DNA from: Paramarasmius palmivorus
Lineage: Eukaryota; Basidiomycota; Agaricomycetes; Agaricales; Marasmiaceae
Assembly (NCBI GenBank): GCA_037176845.1
Contig: JAYKXP010000170.1
Location: 26,353-90,352, forward strand
Length of the DNA: 64,000 nucleotides
Direction: 5' to 3'
Positions 46,597-57,126 of the stretch are shown piece after piece. The notes beneath the pieces are model-generated. The model saw only the letters and a program-made list of their open reading frames with translations, made no database searches and was not told the DNA's origin. A program made the position numbers and the translations under genes. Positions within the stretch are counted from its first letter, which is position 1. Each line of letters starts with the position of its first letter.

Positions 46597-46691
46597 AGCC
46601 CACCGCGAGGGTCGAACTCGCAGCCTTCAGATCAAATTAGGGAGGAACACAAATAAGAGTCTGACGCTCTATCCGATTGAGCTAGGCGGGC
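46597..46691 (-). tRNA. tRNA-Lys (anticodon CTT), intron-containing
   Basis: Acceptor GCCCGCC/GGTGGGC, D-arm AGCTCAATCGGATAGAGC, anticodon stem TCAGA/TCTGA with loop CTCTTA (anticodon CUU), an intron of about 22 nt, T-arm GCGAGTTCGACCCTCGC. Confidence 0.87.
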
Positions 46692-48134
46692 TCTAGCAGG
46701 TTACCTTTCAGTGAGGTACTGATGGGCGTGAGACGACTCACCGAATCTTTTCCCCCTCGTGACCTCCCAACGCCCTTCTATCCCCGGTTCCATGCTTGAG
46801 GGAAAGACGAGGTATACTCTATCATGTGCTGTGGAGGATACGGATTGACGTCCATGCAACAGACCTTGCCCACACCCCCGAGTTGACGCTACCCTGAACC
46901 GAGGGAGTCGAAAACGGAAGTAGGGAGCAACTTGGGGTGTGGGTGTGAATCTGGGTGTTGGGAAGGAAAAGCATTTCAGCTCGTCGGGTGTCATGACAAT
47001 AGACTAAGTAAGACGTACTGTCGATCACTATGCCCCAAGTCTAACGTTTTGCTTCTCTGTTCGTCCCAAGCGTGCGTTCGTTGGGTGCTGACACCTGGTT
47101 CCGGGAATGTGGGGGTGTGGACATGGGATGTTGGGAAAGGAGAGGATTTCAGCTCGTGGTTGACTCCGACGGTAGGTTGTGTGGGGACGTAATTGGATCA
47201 CCTTTTCTCCCAGTTCAACGGTCTCCCCTTGTTACATGTGTGCGCTCGTTGTATGATGAGGAATGGATTGAGGTCGGTCGTAGAAGGTAGCTGACGTAAC
47301 CCAGAAAGTCGCCGAGTGTTTACCCCAAAGCGTAAACGTGGGCACAAGAAGTAGAGAACATCCCACCGAGTTGGCAGGAAATGCAAAGGGAGGTTGGCTT
47401 GGGATGGTAGGCAACCGTGTTGATCTTGATGCATGTTCGATAGAGGCTAGTAAAGCTGTAATGATGAGATCGAGGTAGTAAAAGAGTCAGATGAGACGTA
47501 CCTGTTGAAATAGACCGTGTTTTGTTCATTCTTCCTCTGTTTCCTTCTGCTCATCTCCAGCTTACTCCGGCAGGGGATCAATGTCGCAAAAGCTTGCTGA
47601 ATGTATCGGTAACGGTGTATCATATGAATCGCAGTTGAAGTACCTAAGGGGAGGTAGCTTTCAAGTCGCAGTAGGCGGAAATGAAGGCCGCAGAGTTGTT
47701 GGAGGAGATCGATATAGCAAACGATTGGCAGAATATAGCAAGTCGAAGGAGCGATTGATTGGATGCAGAAGAGGTTATTGAGTAGTCGGTTTCTGGTGTG
47801 TAGTGATATCTATGGGCCTGAGGAAAACTCCTTGGAGGAGATAAAAGATATGAGTTCCAGGCGGCAGAGGAAGATACACGCTAGACGTACATATCGTGAA
47901 AGGGTCTCTCCGACATTTCTCCCGACGGTAGTGAGCACTGATAAGATGAATTTGTTAGCTCGAGTCAGATTGGAAGGGCATATGAACGACTTAGGGATCC
48001 TGGCATAATGGCTGAGGAGAGAGTAGATGGAGGTGAACAACAAAAAAGAGCGCTCCGGAGCCGAAAAAGAAGCCAAGTCATTGCCCCACGTCATCGGAGC
48101 GATCATACCTATTGTAGAAGCCAACCACGGACAT
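46692..48134. other. 1.4-kb region without recognised genes
   Basis: Contains a roughly 50-bp degenerate direct repeat (46937-46984 and 47107-47156, both ending in a TTTCAGCTCGT match). ORFs are short and unremarkable. Confidence 0.35.
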
Positions 48135-48232
48135 GCCCCATGGCTGAGTTGGTTACAGCGTCCGACTGTTATGAATGAAGCATTCGGTACATCTAATATC
48201 GGAAGGTCGTGAGTTCGAGCCTCACTGGGGCA
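48135..48232 (+). tRNA. tRNA-Asn (anticodon GTT), copy 2, intron-containing
   Basis: Exons are the same as copy 1; only the intron differs in sequence and length. Same acceptor, D-arm, anticodon loop CTGTTA and T-arm. Confidence 0.93.
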
Positions 48233-48691
48233 GGTCGTTTGGACTCTTCTATGGACCTTTTTAGGCTTACAAGTTACACATTCCGCCGCACGCAATCAAT
48301 ATCAATCAATCTCCAACCTCACTCTTTCACCACAGCCATCATCTTTCCGCTTCCGTCTGTCTTTGAACCGCAGGTAACTTGTGGATCTAGTTTTTAAAGA
48401 GCGGAGCGTCAATCTTTACTGCAGCGTCACGCCCAAGTCATGAAACTCATCAATCATCTGAGCACCCATAAATTGAGTTGCAAGGCTGTGATACGGCGGT
48501 CATTCATTCAATAGTCGGCGATTGCCAGCAAATATTTGAGTTAATTCAACTTGACACCACCGCCGACCGCATGTCTACCTGCCGACATCACCGATACGTT
48601 TCTCATCATTCCGCTGATCATCATCAATCGCAATCTACACGACACCTGATCCTATCAATGTCCACGACTCTTGGCTCTCCTTCTCTCCACC
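48233..48691. other. Promoter region of the DUF6533-type gene
   Basis: No coding signal; lies directly upstream of the membrane-protein start at 48692. Confidence 0.4.
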
Positions 48692-50098
48692 ATGAGTACA
48701 CCTCCAGAGCTACTCCCAGCTCTTCAACATGAACGAGATATCTCTGTGAGCATCACTATCTCATACACCATATCTAATACCATCACTGACATCAATCTTT
48801 GTCAAGTACTGGGCCGGTATGTTCCCCATTTGACCCATCACCCCATCTCCGACTCAATCATATCACCCCAACAGTCTCAGTCATCTTCCTCCTTCCATAC
48901 GACTTCATCCTCCGGCTCTCCCTCGAAATCCAATACATCTGGAAATCACCATGGACGTTATTCAAAGCACTGTATCTCATACAGCGGTTTCTACCGTTTG
49001 TGGATTGCTTCTTTTTGTTAATCATCTGTGAGTTGGTGCCTTTCCTGATCGAATATCGGCTACTAACTCTGAATCGACAGTTCGTTTCGCACCGGGGTTG
49101 AGTGAAAAGGAATGTTATTATGGACATCGGGCGTTGATGTGTACGCTCTCTCATACGTTATCATTTCACTTCATCTGATTGTATTCACCAGTCACTTCGA
49201 CAGTAGGCGTTGCATTATCCAACAGTACGCCTACTTCTCCTTTCCAATCAAACCAATGAAAGTCACTCACCACCACTCCCCTAGTCGTCTCAAGCGTCCG
49301 TATATGGTGCGTATGGATGAACAGCCCACGCATCCGCGCAATCGTCGTCATTCTTGTCGTAGGAACTTTGATTCCGCATTTCGTCACCCTAGATCGGATA
49401 TCCAAGTCTTTGAGATGTTGGTCCTTCCTATCCAAACGCATCGCTCATTAACTCCTCTCATAGTCGCCATCCTGCCCATCCCGAACTTTAGGGGATGTTT
49501 CATCATCGATGGAGATGAAGTGTATACGATTTGGATTACTTGGTTGATTTATGATACAAGTGAGTTCTTGACTCGTCACTACAATCCTTTACTTACTGGT
49601 ATAGGTGCGACGGTTCTCATGCTCATACCAGCATTTTGGGCTTGTAAGTTCCTCGTACATCCATTCGAAGTGGCTTCTTAGCTGACATTGGTATATACAA
49701 GATAGAGAAGGAGGTCTACCGAATCTCTTGAGGGTTATATATCAGGACGGAGCGTTATATTTCATGCTTATGCTACGTGAGTTTACGCCACGTTCCCCTT
49801 TTCAACGTAAACCTCTAAATCGTCATTGTAGTTCTCTCCACGGCGAACATCGTGATTATCAAAACACTACCTGTGAGTCGGGAGTTCGTTGGAAAGCTCT
49901 CCAAGCTGACACGTTAGGCGATAGTCCGAGTTCACACTCGTATTAGGACCGTAAGTCCTCAACGACTATCTTTACCTTGACTAAACCTCGGAATCCAGCC
50001 TCCAGCGTGTCCTGCATTGTATACTAACCAGCCACCTCATAATCCACATCCGCCAAGTCGCATCCAAAAACATCGTTATCGAGAGTACACCTTTGTAA
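48692..50098 (+). CDS. DUF6533-type multi-pass membrane protein
   Basis: About ten exons splice in phase from ATG 48692 to TAA 50096-50098. The N-terminal half has the pattern of the agaric DUF6533 family: VKYWAVSVIFLLPYDFILRL, EIQYIWKSPWTLFKALYL, QRFLPFVDCFFLL. Further helices follow: FTSTVGVALSNIVSSVRIW, RIRAIVVILVVGTLIP, TVLMLIPAFWA, then YREGGLPNLLRVIYQDG and YFMLMLLSTANIVII. The last exons (SEFTLVLGPLQRVLH, SHLIIHIRQVAS) give the usual C-terminal cytosolic part. Function of the family is unknown; it is predicted to be a seven-helix-like membrane protein. All introns are GT-AG; the acceptor before SEFTLV was chosen over an earlier AG to keep phase. Confidence 0.72.
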
Positions 50099-50184
50099 AT
50101 TGTAATCGACTCCCCTCTACTCTACCACTGCTTCTGCTTGCCATTACTATAAAACATACCTATCATAATCATAAACATAATCCA

Positions 50185-51042
50185 TTAATACCTCAACCAC
50201 AAACCAAGCGAAACAAACCACTCACAAGTCTTATCATCATCCCCCGGCCCAACCTCTACCCACTCCAAAAACAATCCCGCCGCATTCTCCGGAGTTCTAC
50301 CCTCCCTAAACCCATTCAATTTCGTCGTCACATACCCCGGGCAGATACAATTAACCCTTATCCTCTCTTCCCTCAAATCCGTCGCCAAAGAGATGGTATA
50401 CGAATTCAACGCGGCTTTCGACGCGCCGTATGCGTTGGCATAGGAATACAGGGGATTGGCTTCTGGACCTGCACGGTCACTGTTCGAGCCGAGCCCAGAG
50501 GTGATGTTGACGATGGCGCCGTAACCGGTTGGGGAGAGACGGATGAGTGGGATGAGAGTGGTTGTTAGGTGCACAATAGCGAAGAAGTTTGTGTCGAATG
50601 TTTTGCGGTATTCTTCGTGGTTGGATTCGGATGGTTTTATTAGGGGGCATGCGACGGCTAGAGGTGTCGTTAAGAAGTTGAGGAAGGAAGGTAAAGAGGT
50701 AAAGACGCACCGGCGTTGTTTACGAGAACGTCTAGACGACCTTGATCCTTTTCGATCTTATCCTTTGCAGCCGCTATCAACTCCCCATCTAACACGTCAA
50801 GGTGTAAAAAGTGGACGTCCAGACTATGCTCGTCTTGGAGTTGTTTACTAAAACCACCTTAGCCTTTCCCCTTCCCAGCCAAAACGAAGAACGTACGCAG
50901 CTTGAACACCCAACTCCTTATTCCTCGCCCCAAGATACACAATATGTCCACGTTCAGCTAAGAGCTTGACTAGTGCGTAGCCGATACCCTGATTCGCACC
51001 GGTGACGAGGACGACTTTCTTGTAGGGTTCTGTTTCCGCCAT
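50185..51042 (-). CDS. Short-chain dehydrogenase/reductase (SDR)
   Basis: Start ATG 51042-51040 (MAETEPYKKVVLVTGAN). Three exons joined by two introns give a classical SDR: TGANQGIG cofactor loop, HFLHLDVLD, VLVNNAG, the ITSG serine region, the YGASKAALN catalytic Tyr/Lys, and NCICPGYVTT; stop TAA 50187-50185. The family uses NAD(P)H to reduce or oxidise carbonyls or alcohols in the cytosol; the substrate cannot be read from sequence. The first exon, its promoter and a neighbouring tRNA-Tyr relic recur near 57.8-58.4 kb as a segmental duplication. Confidence 0.88.
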
Positions 51043-51130
51043 GGGTCGAAGGTGTGGAAAGGAGTGGGCGTTAGTCGACAGTCATTTATACATACGAGGA
51101 ACAGCGCGCTGCGCTGGGAGCTCGCCGATC

Positions 51131-51160
51131 ATGATGGTGATGGTGATGGTGATGGTGATG
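51131..51160 (+). repeat. GGTGAT microsatellite in SDR promoter
   Basis: Five tandem GGTGAT-type units just upstream of the SDR gene; the duplicated copy at 58127-58140 has fewer units, so the tract has changed length since duplication. Confidence 0.75.
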
Positions 51161-51288
51161 TGTTGTATAATTGATTGGTTCTTCCATCAGTGATGCCAGT
51201 GGGGCAGCTCTATCACCACCGCGCTACGCCCGCTCTATATTTTGGCGCGTTATGGGATAAGGTAATGGGGAGAAGAACTGAGTGGGAA

Positions 51289-51350
51289 CCGACCTTAGCT
51301 CAGTTAGAAGAGCACGAGACTGCAATTCTGGTCGAACCAGGGAGGTCGGA
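51289..51350 (+). pseudogene. tRNA-Tyr pseudogene lacking the central part
   Basis: Starts with CCGACCTTAGCTCAGTT and ends GGAGGTCGGA as in tRNA-Tyr, but is only 62 nt: the 3' anticodon arm and part of the T-arm are missing, and the anticodon loop reads CTGCAA instead of CTGTAA. It lies upstream of the SDR in the same arrangement as the 58-kb copy. Confidence 0.7.
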
Positions 51351-52112
51351 TTACAGTATTGGTGAAAGTTCGATTTTTTAAATTTCATTCAAGGAGCTCT
51401 TTAGGTATATCAGGTTCTGAAACTCACGCCTAATTGTTCCCTCAAATGTTCTTCGTGCTCAAGAGAATTTGGATATAGGAGCCCACTATTATTGGCGGGC
51501 TTGTGTCAGGATTGTGGTAAGAATCCATCGACTTCTCTAAACTTGGAGAATGTTCCCATTGGTAAAATGATATGAAGATTCCACAACAAATGCTGTTCCG
51601 CAACTGATGTTCTCATTACATCAGAGCTACTTGCTGCGCAGCTTGAGTATGTGGTCGTGACTCAATTGATCGATGCATTGGAAACTTTGAAAACGGAGTC
51701 TTACCCAAGCGTAAGTCCCATAATATGTAAGACCTGATCTACTCGAAGCTTGAGAGTAGTTTGTGCGATCTCATCCATGTTGGGTCTTAAGTTTATGAAC
51801 ATTAACCATGAAGAGTAACGTCCAAGGGTGAGTGGTACAGTATGGTGTCGGCGACACTGGGAACTTCAAGGTTAGTCAAACCGAAAGAAACCTCGGCATC
51901 GAAATTCTTCACCTGGATGTATGTCCGTTCAGGTTAGCCCGAACTCCATTACAGAGAGGAAAGATAGGTCGAGCCAATCCCACAAGCCTGCCTCAAGTCT
52001 GGGGTAATGCAGAGCATGTTACGTGTATGTAGCTTGCTCTTACTACTTAGGGACATCTGAACAGACTCACAACTCAGGACGTACCAAAAAGAAATCGCAC
52101 TCTCTGTGAATT
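51351..52112. other. Intergenic
   Basis: 760 bp between tRNA-Tyr and tRNA-Glu relics, no gene recognised. Confidence 0.4.
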
Positions 52113-52202
52113 TCCTTCCAGGGAGTCGAACCCCAGAATTTCGCTCATCATCTAGTGGAACCGAATGAGAGGCGACAGCATTGACCACTACATCATAAAG
52201 GA
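52113..52202 (-). tRNA. tRNA-Glu-like (anticodon CTC) with altered acceptor stem
   Basis: Anticodon loop CTCTCA is preserved, and the acceptor has changed from TCCGTTA to TCCTTTA with a partly compensating change on the 3' side (GGAAGGA). T-arm GGGTTCGACTCCC. It could be a variant tRNA or a young pseudogene. Confidence 0.5.
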
Positions 52203-52417
52203 TGTAATTCCTAGTAAGAGAAGAGAAGGAAGGAAGACGAACATGTGTTTACCTCGTTTTCTGCGTACCAGCATACGTTTTCAGTTCATTCATAGGCTGA
52301 ATTTCGTTTCTATCTACTCTCAGGCTTTCAGTCCGGATAAATGAAGAATCATGGCCCTTTTGGCATTCAGGATGTAGATCAGGGTAAAACATAAAACATA
52401 TGTCACAACGGTGCAAC

Positions 52418-52491
52418 TTCCGTTCCAGGGAACTGAACCCTTGGCTTTAGCGGTCGATAACTGCGCATGATGGCCACTACACCATAACGGA
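52418..52491 (-). pseudogene. tRNA-Glu pseudogene
   Basis: Acceptor and D-arm match tRNA-Glu (TCCGTTATGGTGTAGTGG), but the anticodon arm has no CTC loop and the T-loop is changed (GTTCAGTTC). Confidence 0.65.
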
Positions 52492-52672
52492 CACGTATAG
52501 CGGTCAGTCGGCGGGTATGAGTAAGGATTGTATGAGAGGAAACCTGAAGGAAAATTCCTTTGTTGACCTACGTGTCGTGCTCGTTTAGGTTAGCTAAAAG
52601 AGAGGAAATAGCTCGAATAGAATCAATATAACAAACGAAATAAAAAAAAAAAACAAACCGGATCCACTTTCA

Positions 52673-52764
52673 TTTCGTTACAGGGAATCAAACCTTGTGC
52701 TTTCGTGCTTATTTGCAGCTCGCTTCATGAGCGGCGACAATGTAAGCCATTACACCATAACGGA
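52673..52764 (-). pseudogene. tRNA-Glu pseudogene with disturbed anticodon arm
   Basis: TCCGTTATGGTGTAATGG at the 5' end, loop CGCTCA instead of CTCTCA (the conserved T33 is lost), broken 3' anticodon stem, and acceptor 3' strand TAACGAA. Confidence 0.6.
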
Positions 52765-54599
52765 TGAGAGCATGTTCTAGCATCCATGTTGGCCTTACAG
52801 AGATGTAAATTGACTACTTTACCTCCAAGGAGAATGACACGCGTGAGAGAAGAAAAGAAGACGCGTGTTTACGACATCAGTGGGACCTCGGACACTCTGG
52901 GTCGCCTCGTTGCTTTCTTTCGCCTCTCATTTCCCCACAATCGCTCCTTCTCCTTCAACGTATGTCAGCCTCCACTCATTTCATAGCTTGCACTAACCCA
53001 CATTTTGTTAGCCCGAATTCCCTTTCCAACAACCAGCATTGTGTTGTGGATTGGATGATATTGGCGGAAGGTACGTCCTATGATTGCTCTCGTCACGATC
53101 TGGCGTTCATCTGTCTTCCAGAATCTCTCCTTCCTCTCGATCTCGATGTTGGGCATACTCTCACAACCGTGATCCAAGACCAAGAACTCGGATTGTGCAT
53201 ACATCGTACAGGGTTTGTGGGGTTTCTGCGCATTCTTTTCCATCTGATTCATCTTCCCTGCAGGAAGGGAGCCCCAACCAAACCACGAACGATCATTCAC
53301 GCACACTGAAGTATAAACCTTCAGAATCTCGGCACCATCTCAGCGACCGTATATACGGTTCGCGGGTTTTCTGCGCAGTCTCCTCCATAACATTCATCTC
53401 CCTTCTGGAAACGAGCCCAAAGCACAGGCAAAATCTGGACGAGCAGGATGAGGGAAAGGTTGAGGTGTGTACACTCTATCACTACGGTTGCGCAGGGAGC
53501 TGATCGATATCCTACCTGGTCACAACGTTCACTAGCCCGGTGGATCCAGAATACAATCAACGTGCGTTCTTCCCTGGCTGTGTTACTCCATACATTTACC
53601 CACATCGGCTCCTTGATAGGCTCAACTACTCTTTTGTGCCTCATTATATCCTCCGAAGCTTTCAACGCGTATCTTGAGTAACATCACGGATTACCTGGTC
53701 ACTTTCATACACCATCTACATGAGGCACGTTGCTTTCACGCTGAAGGGGGTATCCGCGGACTCTCACTAGCACCCAGTATTCACAATTGAGGTGTGCAGT
53801 TTCGATTCATACCTTTACGCCAGGAGCTGATCGTTATGCCCTACATCGATAGTCTATCTCAAGACCACCCAATACCTCGAGTCTCGGATGGAACTATGAG
53901 AATACAAGGAAAGATGAGGTATCTTGCCTGTTGCTTCCACTCTCTTTCTTTAGACGCTGATGCTTAGCCTCTATCTTCCAGCTTTGGGTAGAAGGGTTAG
54001 AATCTCGTAGCGTGACCTTCCCCACACCCTGATCCAGACCTATAGACTTTCTTTTCATAGGCTCGATTGTGCTATACCTCGCGATTTCGCTTAACGCCCA
54101 TTTTGTCACATTTCTATGGATAATGGCTCATCCGCATTGTTCGGGGTAGAGGGCTTAGAGTTCGTGCTTATTTACCTTTTTCAGTTTGATACCATACTAA
54201 TCGCTCCTAAAGATTGATTAAGCTTCCTGTCAAAGCCTTGACACCCCCGCTTTCGCAACAAGATGAGGGTGTACGTTCGTTCAACCTCTCGTGCGTTTAT
54301 GCTAACGTTCTCTCCGGCCTAAAAAATTGTTCTGAGTACGTCTTCCCTAGTCCTTCAAAGGGTCGTGACCGAATAGCATACATATCGTGGACGATCTGGA
54401 TTGTGGTATTTTAGTAAACTTTTCAAACCTTGAGGCCTTTATAACTCCCGTGTAGATTAGACATTGGAAGTAACGATACTGATCTTGCCCTCCGTTTTGT
54501 CCCTCGCAACCTGGAAAGAAGCCCGTAACAAAAAGCCATACCCAATGCCAGTATTGAACCACAAAATAGCCACTCTAGAACGATTATCACAATACCCGG
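52765..54599. other. 1.8-kb region, possible unresolved multi-exon gene
   Basis: On the plus strand, intron-like pairs occur at 53071-53121 (GTACGT...TTCCAG), about 53210-53262 and 53563-53617. After the last, a 60-codon open stretch (starting AQLLFCASLYPPKLSTR) runs to 53788. A hydrophobic 54423-54600 minus frame (VIIVLEWLFCGSILALGM) adjoins the LTR. No family was recognised and no complete exon chain could be built. Confidence 0.25.
54570..54599 (-). pseudogene. Left fragment of the tRNA-Cys-like relic interrupted by the LTR element
   Basis: The sequence ending TACCCGG just left of the LTR fits the 3' acceptor end of tRNA-Cys (compare GTGCCCGGCGTGG at 46409); the rest of the relic resumes at 57277 as CCGGCGTGGTTCG. 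Only a few bases support this, so it is inferred mainly from the right side. Confidence 0.35.
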
Positions 54600-54749
54600 T
54601 GTAGTAGGGGCTACTGGCATAGGCCGAGCCGGTCTAGCGGTCACGTGAGCACTCTCTATGTAGTCATTCCTGTCGTAGCTACCTTTCCCAATCGCATCCA
54701 CCGCGTTAGCAGCAGCTAGGGCTTCCTCAGCCCCTCCTGGCCCACTCCA
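54600..54749 (+). repeat. Left long terminal repeat
   Basis: Begins TGTAGTAGGGG and ends CCCACTCCA. Matches 57127-57276 at 149 of 150 positions by eye (GTAGCTACC here, GTACCTACC there). Confidence 0.85.
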
Positions 54750-54751
54750 TC

Positions 54752-54769
54752 TGGTGACGAGAGCGCGAT
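54752..54769 (+). other. Putative primer-binding site
   Basis: TGGTGACGAGAGCGCG starts two bases after the left LTR. TGG is the complement of a tRNA CCA end; the matching tRNA was not identified. Confidence 0.45.
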
Positions 54770-54931
54770 TCGTCTACCACATCTTTTCTCGCCTCACCGC
54801 ATTGCCATTCCCGCAGTTTCTCCCATTTTTCTTGCCAGCTCATCAGCACCTCGGCGCTCGGACTCGGACTCAGCACCCAGTTTACCACCGGAAAATCATC
54901 AGAACTCCTTGGAATTGAATCTCGAACTATC

Positions 54932-55057
54932 ATGGACGACTTGGAACCTTTTGTTGGGCAGGAGAATGCAGGAGAGTGGTTGCAGAGATTTGAAGAGCTT
55001 GTAGAGACGAAGAAATGGTGGTGGGCAATGCTCGGTTTGGCTTGTCCGGCTTACTAA
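54932..55057 (+). CDS. Short gag-like ORF of the LTR element
   Basis: ATG 54932 opens 41 codons with LEPFVGQENAGEWLQRFEEL. This matches the F-x-G-x(n)-A-x-x-W-L-x-x-F pattern at the start of many Ty3-type capsid domains. It stops early at TAA 55055-55057, so only the first part of a gag domain remains. Confidence 0.45.
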   Translation: MDDLEPFVGQENAGEWLQRFEELVETKKWWWAMLGLACPAY

Positions 55058-55099
55058 GCAGATTCCTCTTCGATTCCTGTCTCAATGCCCTCCCCATCG

Positions 55100-55440
55100 C
55101 TCAGCGCATCGCATAGATGCCGATTAACTTGCAAGCAAGTTCATTAAGGTAGTACCTCTGCTGTGTAACATTTAAGGCCAATTTGAACATTAGATTATCA
55201 TGTAAATTGCTCTTTTCTACTGCAATCTTGCTGCAATCGGAGATTTTCATAGTTTCTGTTGTGACATTTTTGTTTAAACTCTCAGATTTCTTGCAAAAAT
55301 ACAAATGCATGATTATACGGTCCAGTCTGGGCTCATTTTTTTGAAGAACAACGGAGATTGTGATTGATTGTATCAAATAGTGCAGAAGTTTTTAGCATGT
55401 CAGACCAGCTGGGACGCTCACGCCCTTGAATTTTGACTGG
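55100..55440. other. AT-rich block inside the LTR element
   Basis: Base composition is clearly more AT-rich than the neighbouring sequence. Minus-strand ORFs (55101-55376, 55333-55521) have no recognised motif. It may be a secondary insertion. Confidence 0.4.
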
Positions 55441-55544
55441 CGTTATGCCCTTCAATTCCTCACTGGTAAGATAGAGGTCTATCAATGTACTAGGCAGCCT
55501 GTAGCGGTCGAGGAAAGACATTCAGGTCGCGACAAGACGCGTTG

Positions 55545-55870
55545 GCCCCGCGTCTTCTCGTCCATGATCTATCTATCTATCAGTTTTCCACGCCAAAAAC
55601 CAAGCTCGAAGATCCTTTCTCCCCGTCACAACGACTGCCATCACCTCCCAAACAAGCCGCGGGATCGAAACTATATGCTCCTAGCAAAAAATCCTTCGCA
55701 TTTAATTTGGGAAAATCGACCTCGAACACGATAAACAGGCAAATGACGTCACTGAAATTTTGAAAAATCCAAAAACTAATGCGGACAATTTTTTCTACAT
55801 AACATCTAAATTCGATTCAGCACATAAACGACCTCTCCCGCTGTATGGATCGCGTGTGCAAGCGTGCTTT
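55545..55870 (+). pseudogene. Broken N-terminal coding segments preceding the GX3 ORF
   Basis: Two plus frames look coding: one from about 55545 (LLVHDLSIYQFSTP, then a Pro/Ser-rich stretch and FNLGKSTSNTINRQ) and the next, in another frame, from about 55750 (DVTEILKNPKTNADNFFYI and KRPLPLYGSRVQACFRFW). They lead into the GX3 ORF, which is in the third frame. Frameshifts or short introns could link them; I could not decide. Confidence 0.35.
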
Positions 55871-55875
55871 AGGTT

Positions 55876-57060
55876 TTGGGCGGGGCCAAACAAAACCAAA
55901 CACTCAAGCGCTTCACCGGCAGTGCCCACCACCAGAAGAAACCGTGCACAAAAGCCCACCTATTACGGAAGAATATTGCGTTTCCGGCAGCCCTATGGGT
56001 CGACTCAATCCCCCCTAACTTGACCATATACTGGTCCTCCTTCCGTGCTCTTTTTGTTCGATATTGGGTCGACAGAGTCCAGGGAGAGGCCTTCAAAGAC
56101 GAAATCAGCCTGCAAATAGGCATATCCCCACCAGCCAAGCTAGACGATACTGTTTCATCCTCTGATACCAGCATATTCCAAATCCTTACCGATGAATTCA
56201 GTTCCGACCACGACCGCGCACGGAGGATCGGGTACAACATTCTTGATCGTGAGGAAGACCCCGACGACAGGGAGCTCTGGTTTCGTGTTCTCTGGGACAC
56301 CGCCTTGCAGATGGGGATGCAACAGGGGCGTGCTCAAGGTGTTGCAGAAGGATTGGAAAAAGGTTGGAAGGAAGGAAAGAAAGACGGATATGTCCAAGGT
56401 TGGAATGATGGTCGGGAATTCGGCTTTCAGGCTGGAAATGTTGTAGGAGTTGAAGAAGGTTGGAAAGAGGGGGTTGCCATGGGACGCAGGATGATAGATG
56501 CACCTGAACAGAAGGACACTGCAACCGACACTTCCGACCTTCACTTACGAACATACACCACTTCCTCCTCCCAGACTGACACCGACACACTCTCGCATGC
56601 CTCCATAATGACCCAGACTATACCAGAAGTCACTCCTCTCCCTTTACTGTCGACTTCGTCACTCAACTGGGCTGAAGAATCGGATACCATTCCCCCAGCT
56701 GTCCTCATACCTCGTTCATCATCACCACCACGCGACCTGACTGTGCTTCGATCATCGAAGTCAGTGTCACCATTTCACTCGCTCAAGCGCCGCAATGCTC
56801 GTTCTGTCCGTCTGGATAAGCGCACCCCTCACCGACGTTCAGTTATTCCACTTAATACCCATACCGACTCCCCTTATGTCTCACGCAAGCATCCACATGG
56901 TATTGGTCCCGGAAAGCCAGTTCACCTCGCTCACATACCCTCGTCTCACCGTTCATATCGAAAACCTCAAGATTCCTTGCCGCCGTTGGATTGGTATGGT
57001 GATCCTCGCCTCTTTCAGTTGGGTCAGATCCTACATCAGTTGGGTTGGGTTAGACGGTAG
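55876..57060 (+). CDS. GX3-repeat protein ORF within the LTR element (5' end unresolved)
   Basis: An open frame of 394 codons ends at TAG 57058-57060, 66 bp before the right LTR. The first in-frame ATG is only at 56311, so the N-terminus must come from upstream exons or a shifted frame. Before the repeat are WVDRVQGEAFKDEISL and ARRIGYNILDREEDPDDREL, then WFRVLWDTALQMG. From 56314 to 56484 fifteen glycines occur exactly every fourth residue (GMQQGRAQGVAEGLEKGWKE and onward). The C-terminal half is Ser/Thr/Pro-rich and basic. The GX3 pattern recalls the deca-GX3 motif of Yae1/Lto1 proteins, but the rest does not obviously match. It could be a captured host gene; no transposition function is recognised. 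Confidence 0.6.
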   Translation: MGGAKQNQTLKRFTGSAHHQKKPCTKAHLLRKNIAFPAALWVDSIPPNLTIYWSSFRALFVRYWVDRVQGEAFKDEISLQIGISPPAKLDDTVSSSDTSIFQILTDEFSSDHDRARRIGYNILDREEDPDDRELWFRVLWDTALQMGMQQGRAQGVAEGLEKGWKEGKKDGYVQGWNDGREFGFQAGNVVGVEEGWKEGVAMGRRMIDAPEQKDTATDTSDLHLRTYTTSSSQTDTDTLSHASIMTQTIPEVTPLPLLSTSSLNWAEESDTIPPAVLIPRSSSPPRDLTVLRSSKSVSPFHSLKRRNARSVRLDKRTPHRRSVIPLNTHTDSPYVSRKHPHGIGPGKPVHLAHIPSSHRSYRKPQDSLPPLDWYGDPRLFQLGQILHQLGWVRR

Positions 57061-57114
57061 TTTCCTTGTGTTCGTCATGTTTAGGACGCGCGACGAGGAC
57101 GCCGCGCATTTTTC

Positions 57115-57122
57115 GAAGGGGG
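57115..57122 (+). other. Putative polypurine tract
   Basis: GAAGGGGG four bases before the right LTR, the usual position for plus-strand priming. Confidence 0.5.
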
Positions 57123-57126
57123 CACA

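Noticed and set aside
51131..51160. GGTGAT tract considered as a CRISPR-like or regulatory array
   Set aside because: Simple microsatellite without spacers; the genome is eukaryotic.
52962..53309. Overlapping plus and minus ORFs of about 115 codons
   Set aside because: Mutually antisense with no motif in either; intron-like sites cut through both.
54600..54749. The 150-bp repeat read as a protein-coding module on the minus strand (AEEALAAANAVDAIGKG)
   Set aside because: It is open in both copies but its neighbours differ completely; terminal TG...CA, flanking CCGG and PBS/PPT positions fit an LTR better than a shared exon.
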